From NCBI GenBank assembly GCA_001940725.1, contig MDVR01000148.1:1-22677 (forward strand): a stretch of 22,677 nucleotides of DNA, read 5' to 3'. Source of the DNA: Candidatus Heimdallarchaeota archaeon LC_2 (GTDB taxonomy: Archaea > Asgardarchaeota > Heimdallarchaeia > Heimdallarchaeales > Kariarchaeaceae). A model generated the notes under the pieces. It made no database searches, was not told the DNA's origin, and saw nothing but the letters and a program-made list of their open reading frames with translations. This document shows positions 7,184-16,096 of this stretch, one piece after another. Position numbers and translations under genes: made by a program. Within the stretch, counting starts at the first letter, position 1; every line of letters starts with the position of its first letter.

Positions 7184-9127
7184 CTAGCGGCTAAAGAATT
7201 TTTTTGCGAGTTTGCTGATCTTTTGAGGGTCGTTCGGGACTTTATCTATTGAGTGTTGAATCCACTGAGGTAATAAATTTAAAACTGATGAAGTTCCAAA
7301 TCTAAAATCTAGTAAAAGAATAAAGGCGCGATCATTTAATCCCCTTACGGGTCTACCTGCTGCCTGAGACGCCCGATTTATAGCTGGTATTTGATATGCA
7401 AGTAATCTGCCACTTCCTGGGAATTTACTATCCAAGTATTTAATTTGGGCATCGCTCTTGACTGATGGAGGTGCGTATGGAATACCCACAACGGCAACTG
7501 ATTGCATTAATTCACCTGGAAAGTCTGCTCCTTCTGACGATCTTCCCCCCAGAACTGAACATAAAATAGCTCCACCCTTTTGTGATAAGGACTTAAATTT
7601 TTCAACCAATTTGTCATTTTCTGAAGATGACATACCTTCTTTTGCCACAATAAGAGGTTTGTCAATTTCTCGTTCCAAGCCATGTTCAATGAGTTGTCTA
7701 AGAATTGAATAACTTGGTGTGAAAACTCCCATATTTTTTGGAGTTTCAGATGCTAAGGCAGCAATTGCCTTGACGATATTAGTCCACATCATTGGTGATC
7801 TTCGATTATACATAGTTGTAAGCTCTTTGACAACAAAGCTTTGAATATTACTTTTATCATAAGGTGATGGAAATAAATTTGCCATAGATTTGAGATTATT
7901 TATCCCTGTCAACATTTGATATGCATCCGGATTACCTATTGTTCCTGACATCGAAATAGAGACACTAACATCTCTCAAAACAGGATATATAACTTTGGAT
8001 GGATCTAGTGAGTTTAAATTTAGAGTAACAAATGTATCTCGGGAATCAGAGAATTTTTGCTTTTTCAAGGAATGAGAATAATCCTTTTTCCCAATACTAT
8101 CATAAAATTTAAAGAAAAATTCACCGATTCTACCTAATGAACTCCTAGGTTCCTTTCCTTGTTTGGCAAGCCTGAATCTTATAGCTTCACCTAAATCAAT
8201 CATTTCAGCAAAAAATTCATCATCAAGATCCTCATTACAAGATAATTCTAGCTCTTCAAGTAAAAATGCAGGATCTAATGAATTTTCCTTATGTAAAGGT
8301 AATTTTTTATTCTGTCTTGTTAAATACTCAACACACGAATCCATAAATGAAATGAAATCATATCTATCATTTGTTCTTGCCTCTCTAATTGCTGCACTGA
8401 ATGAAAACGACGAAATATTGTCTGATGCAATATTGTTTACCATTTCAGGTAAATTATGTGCTTCATCAATAATAACGATGATATCTTGTAGATCACAATC
8501 AATCTGATCTAGGAAGGAAGGTCTAATACCACTATCAAATAAATACAAGTATGAACACGCAATGACATCGACATCTTGTAATAATTTTCTTGCAGTTTCA
8601 GCAGGACATATTTCAGCTGCCTGTGATAAATCAAATATGTATTCAGCAGTTGCTGGTCTCGAGCTTAAATTGGCTAATACTGGAAGTAATTTTGCTTCAT
8701 CATTCATATTCGTATAATAAACACATTTTTTTGCCGTCTTTAATTGACTACACATTATATGAACTGCATGATTATTTTTCGCATATTTCAATACTAAGGG
8801 ATTTAGGCAAAATGATTCTCTCCCTCTCATCGCTATACCAGTTACATTTACAGATTTAGAAACTTCCTGAAGTTCTTGGAGTACTCTATCAATCTGCGTA
8901 TGTGTACGGGCGAGATAAATAATTTTTAACCCATTTCTTTTCGCATACGGAAGTGTTGCCGCTAATGCTGCAATAGTTTTGCCTGCCCCATTTGCCGCTT
9001 CAAGTACCATATGAGTTTTAGTCTCCAACTGTTTAACAATGGTATTTATGATACCGACTTGAACTGGTCTTGGCTCGTATGGAAAATACGTCTCCCACGT
9101 TTTAACAGGTGAATCTAATATGTCCAT
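7184..9127 (-). CDS. xpd: XPD/DinG-family superfamily 2 DNA helicase with iron-sulfur cluster
   Basis: An ATP-dependent 5'-3' DNA helicase of the XPD (Rad3) group, 647 residues, consistent with archaeal XPD. Walker A is AANGAGKT at 44-51 and the DEAH box is at 221-224. Four cysteines at about 107, 126, 135 and 174 have the spacing of the XPD 4Fe-4S domain, the last followed by P and A-E-T in place of the usual CPYE. The C-terminal motor has LGGRSSEGADFPG and QAAGRPVRG. In archaea the protein acts in DNA repair; no TFIIH partner gene is adjacent. ATG start. It may be transcribed with the phosphatase gene 74 nt upstream. DinG is the alternative, but the Cys pattern and length favour XPD. Confidence 0.92.
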   Translation of the reverse strand: MDILDSPVKTWETYFPYEPRPVQVGIINTIVKQLETKTHMVLEAANGAGKTIAALAATLPYAKRNGLKIIYLARTHTQIDRVLQELQEVSKSVNVTGIAMRGRESFCLNPLVLKYAKNNHAVHIMCSQLKTAKKCVYYTNMNDEAKLLPVLANLSSRPATAEYIFDLSQAAEICPAETARKLLQDVDVIACSYLYLFDSGIRPSFLDQIDCDLQDIIVIIDEAHNLPEMVNNIASDNISSFSFSAAIREARTNDRYDFISFMDSCVEYLTRQNKKLPLHKENSLDPAFLLEELELSCNEDLDDEFFAEMIDLGEAIRFRLAKQGKEPRSSLGRIGEFFFKFYDSIGKKDYSHSLKKQKFSDSRDTFVTLNLNSLDPSKVIYPVLRDVSVSISMSGTIGNPDAYQMLTGINNLKSMANLFPSPYDKSNIQSFVVKELTTMYNRRSPMMWTNIVKAIAALASETPKNMGVFTPSYSILRQLIEHGLEREIDKPLIVAKEGMSSSENDKLVEKFKSLSQKGGAILCSVLGGRSSEGADFPGELMQSVAVVGIPYAPPSVKSDAQIKYLDSKFPGSGRLLAYQIPAINRASQAAGRPVRGLNDRAFILLLDFRFGTSSVLNLLPQWIQHSIDKVPNDPQKISKLAKKFFSR

Positions 9128-9201
9128 TTAAGATAAATGAATAAATATTTTAGACAAAATAAAATAGGTGGTAAATCCCTATATTTTGTTGTAAAACTAA
9201 T

Positions 9202-10113
9202 TTATTCTAATTCTATTGTCCTAGCATCAATTAGTTCAGCATTTCCTTTGTTCAAAATAACGAAATGAGGATCAATTTTGGAATAAGGGCCAGCCTTAGA
9301 AGAAAATATTGACAACAAACGATCATCAAAAAACCACTTATAGCCTAAAGGGTATGCTTGATGAGCTCTTACAAATAAATCTAAATTATGAAAATCCATA
9401 AATTCATCGAACACCTCTTTCCCGAATCGATAACAGTAGGGGCCTCGGAAAGAAGGTCCAAATCTCTGAGTACTGACATGTGGATCGTTCCACAATAATT
9501 CACTATAAGGTCCCATGGATGGTTCCTTCTTTTTTAATTCTAATCTCATTAGGTGAAAATAAATTTGATCCTTAGGAACTCCACCATGTGTAATGAAAGC
9601 CCAATCATGTAATTTCATGGCTAATGGTAATTCTTGAAATGCTTTTTTAAATAACCCATAGGTTTTGCTACCAAAAAGTGCAGTCACATACCCTCGAAAT
9701 CCATAAACTTCATTTACACTTGCAATTTCGTGGTTTCCCCTCAAATAAAATACCTCATTAGGATACATCATTTGATAAGTTGCAATAAGCATAACACATT
9801 CTACCATTTCTATACCACGATCAATTACATCACCATCAAAAACAACCTTTGAGACCTGTCTTGTATCAAGAAAATGTAATGCTTTTTTTACTTGTTCCAA
9901 ATCTCCATGTACATCCCCCACAACAAGTATTTTCTCATCAGGGCAGTCCAACAACATTCTTTGAGGTTTCAGATATTTTTGCCAATGATGAACAAATGAT
10001 ATTATCGTATTTTCATTAAATGAAGTTACTACTGAGGGATTTTGAACAATATCATTGAACGTTTCAATTAATTCATGATAAGGTACCGGATCTGTAATAT
10101 TATTAGTTTGCAT
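9202..10113 (-). CDS. PPP-family (calcineurin-like) Ser/Thr protein phosphatase
   Basis: A cytoplasmic di-metal phosphatase of 303 residues. All metal-binding and catalytic motifs of the PPP family are present in order: GDVHG at 66-70, GDVIDRG at 94-100, GNHE at 126-129, HGG at 176-178 and RAHQ at 249-252. Supporting eukaryote-like features are YGFRGYV after GNHE, FQELPLAMKL, ELLWNDP near 205-211 and an LLSIFSS stretch resembling the SIFSAP end of PP1/PP2A enzymes. Substrates are probably phosphoproteins, which is inferred from the family. It overlaps the upstream acetyltransferase gene by 11 nt, so the two are probably co-translated. ATG start. Confidence 0.93.
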   Translation of the reverse strand: MQTNNITDPVPYHELIETFNDIVQNPSVVTSFNENTIISFVHHWQKYLKPQRMLLDCPDEKILVVGDVHGDLEQVKKALHFLDTRQVSKVVFDGDVIDRGIEMVECVMLIATYQMMYPNEVFYLRGNHEIASVNEVYGFRGYVTALFGSKTYGLFKKAFQELPLAMKLHDWAFITHGGVPKDQIYFHLMRLELKKKEPSMGPYSELLWNDPHVSTQRFGPSFRGPYCYRFGKEVFDEFMDFHNLDLFVRAHQAYPLGYKWFFDDRLLSIFSSKAGPYSKIDPHFVILNKGNAELIDARTIELE

Positions 10114-10732
10114 TTATGTCCTCCAAATTTGGTTGTTCATCTTCAAGAATCATATGTCCAACGATTTTCATCCCTAGACTTTGAAACATTTTTAGTGAAG
10201 CTTCATTATGTTCATAAACCTCACAAATGAGCTTTTCAATTCCCTTGTCTTTAAAGAATTCTATACTATGTTGTAATAATAATAATCCAATTTTTCTACC
10301 TCGATATTTAGGTAAAACACCAATTCCAGCAATCGCCCCTACGATCTCTTCTGACCCCATTGGGTCCTTCTCAACAGTTAAATAAACAAAGCCTGCAAAG
10401 GTGTGCCATAGGGTTGCAATCAAAGTTCTTTCAGTAGGGAATGTTTGTACATCCTCTAAAGTGACTATTCTTGAGGGATCTGGAGCTGCAATAAAAATTG
10501 CATTGTATAGAAACATGAAATTCAAATCATCCTCTGGATGTACGATATTTCGTATTTCGACACTTTTTGCAGAATCTGAATTAGCAATTTTTTCTTCAAA
10601 TTTTTTAAATTGATCAGTTATTTCTGAATATGGAGATTCTAATCTATAAAATGTATGTACTCCACTTTTTTGAAAGCCTCTTTGAATATCTTCTCTGAGC
10701 ATTTTTTTTGCTCGAAGTGTTTTGTTTTTCAC
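10103..10732 (-). CDS. GNAT-family N-acetyltransferase
   Basis: Predicted to transfer an acetyl group from acetyl-CoA to an unknown amine or protein N-terminus. The GNAT fold is in the second half of the 209-residue protein: an IAGIGVLPKYRGRKIG segment at about 134-149 holding the pyrophosphate-binding R-G-x-x-I-G loop, then VYEHNEASLKMFQSLGM near 172-188, the usual motif-B helix. Residues 1-95 are not clearly assignable. The longest start is GTG at 10732; an ATG at 10702 would shorten it by 10 residues and cannot be excluded. Its end overlaps the PPP phosphatase start by 11 nt. Substrate unknown. Confidence 0.85.
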   Translation of the reverse strand: MKNKTLRAKKMLREDIQRGFQKSGVHTFYRLESPYSEITDQFKKFEEKIANSDSAKSVEIRNIVHPEDDLNFMFLYNAIFIAAPDPSRIVTLEDVQTFPTERTLIATLWHTFAGFVYLTVEKDPMGSEEIVGAIAGIGVLPKYRGRKIGLLLLQHSIEFFKDKGIEKLICEVYEHNEASLKMFQSLGMKIVGHMILEDEQPNLEDINAN

Positions 10733-10880
10733 ACGTAATGTCCACGAAGGCTCATCATTGCTTTTGGTAATACACCATAGTTCATTTCATTACTCAATAA
10801 TATATTGAATTAATAAAGTTTTAAAATTCATTATTAGTTAAATTTCTTATCAGTGTGGAGACTTTTACCCGTAGCTCAAT

Positions 10881-12152
10881 TTAAAATTTTCTAGCTTTAA
10901 TTATCATTATCACAGGAGTTCTATCATCATTATTATGGAATTGATTCGGAAAATTAGCAATAAGATCCAGGTTTACTTGAGGTTCTGAAATTTCTATCAA
11001 AGAGAAACCTATGGAAGTCATGTTATTCAAATAATTAGATAAAGTTCTCCGGATAAGCACAGGGTCAATTTGAATGCCATTTTCAAATATTCTAACTGGA
11101 CCTTCTTTGAAATAATTATCCATCATCCAAAATTTATCTTCATTTCTACGTGAATCAGCTGGAATTCTAACTGGGAACCCATTTGGTAAGCTAAAAAAAG
11201 GATGCGATACAGAAAAAATAAAATCACCCCCTATTTTTAAATTGTGAAATACATTTTCAAAAAAAACTGATAATTTTTCTATAGTCATTATTTTTAGATT
11301 ACTAACAATTTTATCAAACTTTGATGTTTCTGATTTCTCCTTCAAATCCTCTAAATTGGCTTTAAGATAGGTTATATCCAGATTACCATTTTTGTTCGAG
11401 TCGATAGCTGCGGTGATAATTTTTGAAATATCAATGCCAGTAACTATTGCTCCGCTTTTAGCAATAATCCTACACAGTTCTCCTTCTCCACATCCAATTT
11501 CTAATATCTTTTCCTCAGGTTTTACAGAAATCATTTTCAACATTTCAGGTAAAACAAAATTTGTTAATAATATTCGATGATTTCTACCAAGAAATTTTGT
11601 CCAATCTTTAATTATGTTATAATTCGAAGGATCATCGTTGGTTTGGATCTCAAATGTATTAATAGTCCAAGAAGATAATTGTTGAATTCTTTGGGTTCCA
11701 GACATTGTATAAGGCTTGGTCTCAATTTCAACATTATTATTCATAGGGAGCCAAATATTCATGGGTTGATTGGGCCAAAGGTCTCCAATTTGATATGGAT
11801 GGTTCCCCGAATATTCAGCATAATCAAGTGCAGGATTTCCTGTTCCACAGTTGATACAAGATATTTCAAAATAATAATTATAAATTAGGAAATTTCTATT
11901 TTTTATTTTTTCCTTTCCACAGTCAATGCATGTGAATGTTCTGCATTCATGACACCAAGAGATACCATTGAAATGGATATTTAATTCACAGGTAGAACAT
12001 TCATATTGGTAATGTAAAAAACATCTAGGAGTAATTCCATTTATATTAGTAATTACCTCATTAAGAGGAACGTCTGAATATATTGCATGATATTCTTGAC
12101 AATAAAAACACGCAGAAGAAGAAGATTCATTGAAATTTTCCAAGATAACCAA
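10881..12152 (-). CDS. Cys-rich (zinc-ribbon-like) domain fused to a class I SAM methyltransferase
   Basis: A two-part 423-residue protein. Residues 1-105 contain five CxxC pairs (about 15/18, 52/55, 67/70, 75/78, 99/102) plus a single Cys near 44, so they probably bind two or more zinc ions. From about 175 a class I methyltransferase follows: motif I EIGCGEGE at 218-225, GIDIS near 239-243 ending the second strand, and a VSHPFF segment typical of small-molecule methyltransferases near 320. The start is TTG at 12152; no ATG occurs before residue ~131, so a TTG start (12152 or 12143) is required to include the Cys-rich part. A TATA-like box about 22 nt upstream suggests a leaderless transcript. 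The substrate cannot be told. It stands alone between larger gaps. Confidence 0.78.
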   Translation of the reverse strand: MVILENFNESSSSACFYCQEYHAIYSDVPLNEVITNINGITPRCFLHYQYECSTCELNIHFNGISWCHECRTFTCIDCGKEKIKNRNFLIYNYYFEISCINCGTGNPALDYAEYSGNHPYQIGDLWPNQPMNIWLPMNNNVEIETKPYTMSGTQRIQQLSSWTINTFEIQTNDDPSNYNIIKDWTKFLGRNHRILLTNFVLPEMLKMISVKPEEKILEIGCGEGELCRIIAKSGAIVTGIDISKIITAAIDSNKNGNLDITYLKANLEDLKEKSETSKFDKIVSNLKIMTIEKLSVFFENVFHNLKIGGDFIFSVSHPFFSLPNGFPVRIPADSRRNEDKFWMMDNYFKEGPVRIFENGIQIDPVLIRRTLSNYLNNMTSIGFSLIEISEPQVNLDLIANFPNQFHNNDDRTPVIMIIKARKF

Positions 12153-12168
12153 ATAGGTTGAAGTTACG

Positions 12169-12180
12169 TTTATTATAAAG
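12169..12180 (-). promoter_or_regulatory. TATA-like box for the Cys-rich methyltransferase gene
   Basis: CTTTATAATAAA on the minus strand is centred about 22 nt before the TTG start at 12152, which would place transcription initiation at or just inside the start codon. This fits leaderless archaeal transcription. Confidence 0.4.
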
Positions 12181-12254
12181 ATAGGATTAAGATGTTATTT
12201 GAATTATTCATTTTATGATTAATTTTAAAATAATTACATAATAATGAATTATCA

Positions 12255-12908
12255 CTATTCAAATCTTAGATGCAATATTTTCTTTTTCAACCAGTTTTTA
12301 TATGTTCGATAATCTGGAAAAATACTCTCTACCAATTTCCAATACATCTTAGAATGGTTAAGATAAACCAAATGACATAATTCATGAACCACTACATAAT
12401 CAATAATATATATCGGTGCTTGGATTAATTTCCAATTAAACGTTATCTGACCATTTTCTCTACATGCCCCCCATCTTGACTTATAGGATCGTATTGTTAT
12501 TCCAAGTGGCTCTACGTTTAGTCTAGCTTTATAAATAGAAACTCTTTCTTTGATAATTTCGTCTGCTGCGTCTTTGTACCATCGAATTATTTTGTTTTTG
12601 ACCGCTTTGCTATTTAAATTAAAATTATATCCTTCAGGATGGTAAATTTCAAATGATTTTTTTTCAACTTTTATTGATAACCTCTTTCTATCATTGGGGA
12701 TGTGTTTTATGATATATTCCTCATTTAGGAATAACATTTTTTCTCCTAGAGAAAAATCTCTCCGGATTTTTTTAGGAGTGTTTTTTTCCAAATATTGAAG
12801 CTTATTGATTATCCAATTTTGCTTTTTGACTAGAAAATTTTCAATTTTGTGAATTTTCATCTTGTGAGGAGTTCTTACAACGAGTCCTTTTTCAAAATGA
12901 ATTTGCAA
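12255..12908 (-). CDS. YgjP/DUF45 (M48-like) zinc metallopeptidase
   Basis: A predicted zinc metalloprotease of the YgjP/WLM group. It has the family block KSRWGAC (about 143-149 counted from the TTG), then ITFNWKLI, then DYVVVHELCHLVYLNHS with HExxH at 175-179 and the third ligand His at 185, then a W and a FPDY segment. Coordinates use the first canonical start, a TTG at 12908. However, the same frame continues upstream as EISYILHRSKRRKTIG, the conserved family N-terminus, up to a TAA at 12996-12998 with no ATG, GTG or TTG. The true start is therefore probably an ATT or ATA codon between 12953 and 12992, or an indel has removed it. The substrate is unknown. It is divergent from the thioredoxin gene. 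Confidence 0.88.
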   Translation of the reverse strand: MQIHFEKGLVVRTPHKMKIHKIENFLVKKQNWIINKLQYLEKNTPKKIRRDFSLGEKMLFLNEEYIIKHIPNDRKRLSIKVEKKSFEIYHPEGYNFNLNSKAVKNKIIRWYKDAADEIIKERVSIYKARLNVEPLGITIRSYKSRWGACRENGQITFNWKLIQAPIYIIDYVVVHELCHLVYLNHSKMYWKLVESIFPDYRTYKNWLKKKILHLRFE

Positions 12909-13141
12909 ACCTATCGTTTTTCGTCTTTTGGATCTGTGTAGGATATATGAAATCTCATCATTCCCGAGTGTTATTTTTTGAGTAATAGTAATATTTTAGA
13001 GAATTAAATTCAATTAAGGTTCATGGTGTTTTATTTTACAATTGTGAATTTCTTTGAGCATATTTGGCACTTGATAGTTTTTTCATGACTTAAGGTTTTA
13101 AACTTGTTTTTGTCATTTTAAATTAGAATTAGTGGTTTTAT

Positions 13142-13774
13142 TTGAAGGGAATGAAAGCAATTTATGTTCTGATTGTCGCTTTTAGCTTAGTCACGGTTCC
13201 AACTGCTCAAGGATATTCATTGGAAGGAAGTTTTCTAAATATTGACAATGAAGATCTAAACTATTCACTTTTTGATGGAAATGTGTTGTTGATTGATGCA
13301 ACTGCCAGTTGGTGCACAGCATGTGATACACAACTCCAAAATTTGAACAAAGTATATGATTCGGTTGACTCCAGAGTAACCATAGTTACATTAAGTATCG
13401 ATAAAAATGATGATATACCAAAAGTGGCAGAATTGAAAACAAGATTTGATTCGCAATGGATCTTTGCTTTGGATTCAGGGCTTGATTTTTTGGATCAGTT
13501 CGAAGTTGCTGTATTACCAACACTGTTTCTTTTCAATGAAGATGGTTCAATATTCAAAAAATGGGAAGGTGTAACCACACCTACAATTATATTAGATGCT
13601 ATAAATGAGCATTTTATCGTCCCATTTGATGCGGCATTCAATACAAATCCGGGTGCTGAGGTTGGTAGTTTATTTGAAGACCTTTTTGCAAATACTTTCT
13701 TTAGAATGGTTGGATTAATGTTTATTGTAATTTTTGTGTATCTCAAGATTTCACCATCAAAACCAACAAAATGA
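13142..13774 (+). CDS. Membrane-targeted thioredoxin-like protein (TlpA/ResA-like), copy 1
   Basis: Predicted extracytoplasmic thiol-disulfide oxidoreductase of 210 residues. A hydrophobic N-terminal signal (about 4-24) precedes a thioredoxin fold with WCTAC at 57-61 and a cis-Pro loop LPTLFLF near 125-131. A second hydrophobic segment at about 188-203 would anchor the C-terminus, leaving the active site outside the membrane. The longest start is TTG at 13142; an ATG at 13151 is equally plausible. A CcdA-type gene follows after 76 nt and probably supplies electrons from the cytoplasm. It is paralogous to the thioredoxin at 16855-17298 (shared ATASW/STASW active-site context and LPTL-LF loop). 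Targets could be c-type cytochromes or other secreted thiols; this is not shown. Confidence 0.85.
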   Translation: MKGMKAIYVLIVAFSLVTVPTAQGYSLEGSFLNIDNEDLNYSLFDGNVLLIDATASWCTACDTQLQNLNKVYDSVDSRVTIVTLSIDKNDDIPKVAELKTRFDSQWIFALDSGLDFLDQFEVAVLPTLFLFNEDGSIFKKWEGVTTPTIILDAINEHFIVPFDAAFNTNPGAEVGSLFEDLFANTFFRMVGLMFIVIFVYLKISPSKPTK

Positions 13775-13836
13775 CAATCACTAAAGCAGTGTGGGTATCA
13801 CTATAATTATGAAAGAATATCATCGGAGGAATTTAA

Positions 13837-13857
13837 GTGGTGAGATATAATTGGTAG
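13837..13857 (+). CDS. Possible six-codon leader ORF overlapping ccdA copy 1
   Basis: A strong GGAGGA ribosome site at 13825-13830 is spaced 6 nt from a GTG that opens a six-codon frame (reading MVRYNW) ending in TAG at 13855-13857. The TTG start of the CcdA gene (13851) lies inside it in another frame. It may couple translation to ccdA, or it may be the true N-terminus of CcdA displaced by an indel. Confidence 0.3.
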   Translation: MVRYNW

Positions 13858-14525
13858 GTACTGAATTTTTAATATTAAATTTTGGTTTTGGACTTCTCGC
13901 AGCTTTCAGTCCATGTTTATTTCCATTATTTCCGGCATATGTAGCATTAGTTACTAAATCTGGACATTCTCAAGTAAAATCATTTTTTTCATCCCTTTCA
14001 TTAATGCTTGGAGTTTTACTCGTATTCTTAGCGTTAAGCTCCCTCACAAATAATGCGATTCAAGTCTTTTTGACTACTAATTTTGTTACCTTTGCTAAAA
14101 TACAAGGTGTATTCTTGTTTATTGCAGGGGTATTTTTGATAAGGACTCCAGCTTTTCTATCAAAAATACAAATTCCTGAAAAATTCTATAATCGATTGGG
14201 AAATGGAGAGAAGGAGGCTAATCCATATTATACCAGTTTTCTTCTGGGATTATTATTTACAATAATCGCGGCACCATGTGCAGGAGGTTATTTTTTTGCC
14301 GTTGTAAGTAACACAGTTGGGTTATCATTTCTAGATCAGTTCCTCCTGGTTCTTATGTTTAGCATTGGTGTAGGTGCCCCATTCATGATTTCAAGTATGC
14401 TCCTTCCTCAGTTTGCAACTGATATACAAATGAAAATTGGTGATGCACCACATAAAATATCAGTAGCATTGGGTTTCATGCTAATTGCAGTTAGTATCTG
14501 GTTATTTTTCTATTATGAGATATAG
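13851..14525 (+). CDS. ccdA: CcdA-type membrane thiol-disulfide electron carrier, copy 1
   Basis: Predicted six-helix membrane protein of 224 residues that passes reducing equivalents from cytoplasmic thioredoxin to extracytoplasmic partners. The two conserved cysteines are present in their usual settings: SPCLFPLFPAY (Cys near 22) and IIAAPCAGGYF (Cys near 143). Length fits CcdA. The start is uncertain: TTG at 13851 follows an in-frame TAA directly, while the good GGAGGA ribosome site upstream matches a GTG in a different frame. It lies 76 nt after the thioredoxin gene on the same strand, which supports a functional pair. It converges with the TPR gene. Related in sequence to the CcdA at 16097-16867. 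Confidence 0.9.
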   Translation: MVGTEFLILNFGFGLLAAFSPCLFPLFPAYVALVTKSGHSQVKSFFSSLSLMLGVLLVFLALSSLTNNAIQVFLTTNFVTFAKIQGVFLFIAGVFLIRTPAFLSKIQIPEKFYNRLGNGEKEANPYYTSFLLGLLFTIIAAPCAGGYFFAVVSNTVGLSFLDQFLLVLMFSIGVGAPFMISSMLLPQFATDIQMKIGDAPHKISVALGFMLIAVSIWLFFYYEI

Positions 14526-14576
14526 ACCATTATCCATTTTAAATCCCTTTTAATTCGTTCTAGAAATTGTTAAAAA

Positions 14577-15977
14577 TTAAATTCCAATGACTTTTTTTAC
14601 TTCTTCAATATAGTCTTGCATGGCAACTTCATTCAGTAAATCGAATTTTGAAGCATCTTTTTCTATCATTCTTTGAATATTCGATATTCGTGAAATAAAT
14701 AATTCATTTTCATCATTTATTCTAGTTGATAAATTAAATAATCCGTGTTCTTCAGCAATCTTCTGAGCTTTTTCAAGAAGAAGTGTAGCTGATTTCAAAT
14801 CTCCAGTAGAAAATATAATTTTTGCATCCAGTATCAGTGATTCGACAAGTGTTGTATACGACGGTGCACTTTCTCCAAGCCGTCTTAATTTTTTAACCAA
14901 ATCAACAAGTTCTTTGAAAACCTGCTCACTGTTCACATTTTTCAATTCTAAAATTAAATATTCACACATATACTTTATTGCAATTCCACTTAATTTGAAT
15001 TCTATATTTTCATCAATCGCTTGTTGAAAGTAAGCATAAGCCCTCGTGATTTCTCGTAGTCTCCCTTTTTTCATATAATTTATATTTAGAGCCATATGAT
15101 AATGAATAGAAATTATTTTTTGATCATATTTCTCAGAGATTAATTTCAAATCAGAGAGATATTTGTCCTTTGAGGTTAGCAATTGATCGTCATTTAGACA
15201 TATTAGAATCATATGAAACACAGAAATAGCTTGATCGATTCTATTATTTATTTGACCAAAGTATTCGAATGCCAATTCAAGATTAGTAAGTGCAAGATTT
15301 GTTTTATTCTGAGCGTAATATATTAATCCCAAATTTTTGTATCCGTATGCGTATCCTCGTAACTTCTTTAATTTACCCCAAATTGCAATCGCTTGTTCAA
15401 TATATTCTAGAGCCAATTCTATATTTCCTAGTGTATAATTTAATGCTGCAAGATTATTTAATGAAACTCCCACCCCATGCTCGTGTTCAATTTGAATGCA
15501 TTTTTCCATATACATCTTAAAATCATTAACCGCAAGGGACAAACTTCCAGTATTCCAGTGATATAATCCTTGAACATTATAAATCTTTGAAAGTATAATT
15601 TCTTGAAAGTTTGAATATTTTGATTTTGTTCTAACTAGATCAATTAGCACATCTTCAGTTTCCTTGATAATTTCTCTCATCAGATCGTAATGACTTAATT
15701 TAAAATAGTTATATGATAATTCAGATAATGCAAATAATCTAGGTAAGTGTAATTTCAGGTTCTTACTCTGTACATTAATATCAATCAGTAGAGAAATAGC
15801 TTCAAGATTTCTTCCTTCATCCCTTAATATGGCACCAATAAAGGTTTTTAGTAGAAAGATTTCTTCTGAGTTTTCATCATACAAATCAATATTTTCATCT
15901 ATAATTGATTTGGTCTTTTGGTACTCGCCTTGTTCCATTAGAGATTGAATTTCATCAAGTAAACCAAAAAAATCCAT
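14577..15977 (-). CDS. Large TPR-repeat protein
   Basis: A soluble 466-residue all-helical protein with many TPR-like units. The clearest lie around residues 130-245 (for example GVSLNNLAALNYTLGNIELA and YGYKNLGLIYYAQNKTNLAL), and degenerate units probably cover the rest. There is no enzymatic domain, signal peptide or membrane span. It probably acts as a protein-interaction scaffold; the partner is unknown. It lies exactly between two mirrored thioredoxin-CcdA modules, 51 nt from the convergent CcdA copy 1 and 119 nt upstream, in transcription terms downstream, of CcdA copy 2 on the same strand. The position may matter, but no sequence feature links it to redox chemistry. It resembles the smaller TPR protein at 2282-3133 in general style. 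Confidence 0.8.
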   Translation of the reverse strand: MDFFGLLDEIQSLMEQGEYQKTKSIIDENIDLYDENSEEIFLLKTFIGAILRDEGRNLEAISLLIDINVQSKNLKLHLPRLFALSELSYNYFKLSHYDLMREIIKETEDVLIDLVRTKSKYSNFQEIILSKIYNVQGLYHWNTGSLSLAVNDFKMYMEKCIQIEHEHGVGVSLNNLAALNYTLGNIELALEYIEQAIAIWGKLKKLRGYAYGYKNLGLIYYAQNKTNLALTNLELAFEYFGQINNRIDQAISVFHMILICLNDDQLLTSKDKYLSDLKLISEKYDQKIISIHYHMALNINYMKKGRLREITRAYAYFQQAIDENIEFKLSGIAIKYMCEYLILELKNVNSEQVFKELVDLVKKLRRLGESAPSYTTLVESLILDAKIIFSTGDLKSATLLLEKAQKIAEEHGLFNLSTRINDENELFISRISNIQRMIEKDASKFDLLNEVAMQDYIEEVKKVIGI

Positions 15978-16096
15978 TAAATTTGACTACAAATGTTTTG
16001 TTATTAAAGAATTAGAAGAGTAAACAAAGTATTGGTGAAAAGAGAGGTTGAATAAATTACCATAGCCTCTTAAATAAAATAGGCAGAAAAATTCGT

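Noticed and set aside
8163..8507. Open frame of 114 codons on the strand opposite the XPD-like helicase
   Set aside because: It is antisense to well-conserved helicase sequence, is Ser-rich and shows no domain; it is a shadow of the real gene, as is the 102-codon frame opposite the ornithine cyclodeaminase-like gene at 18953-19261.
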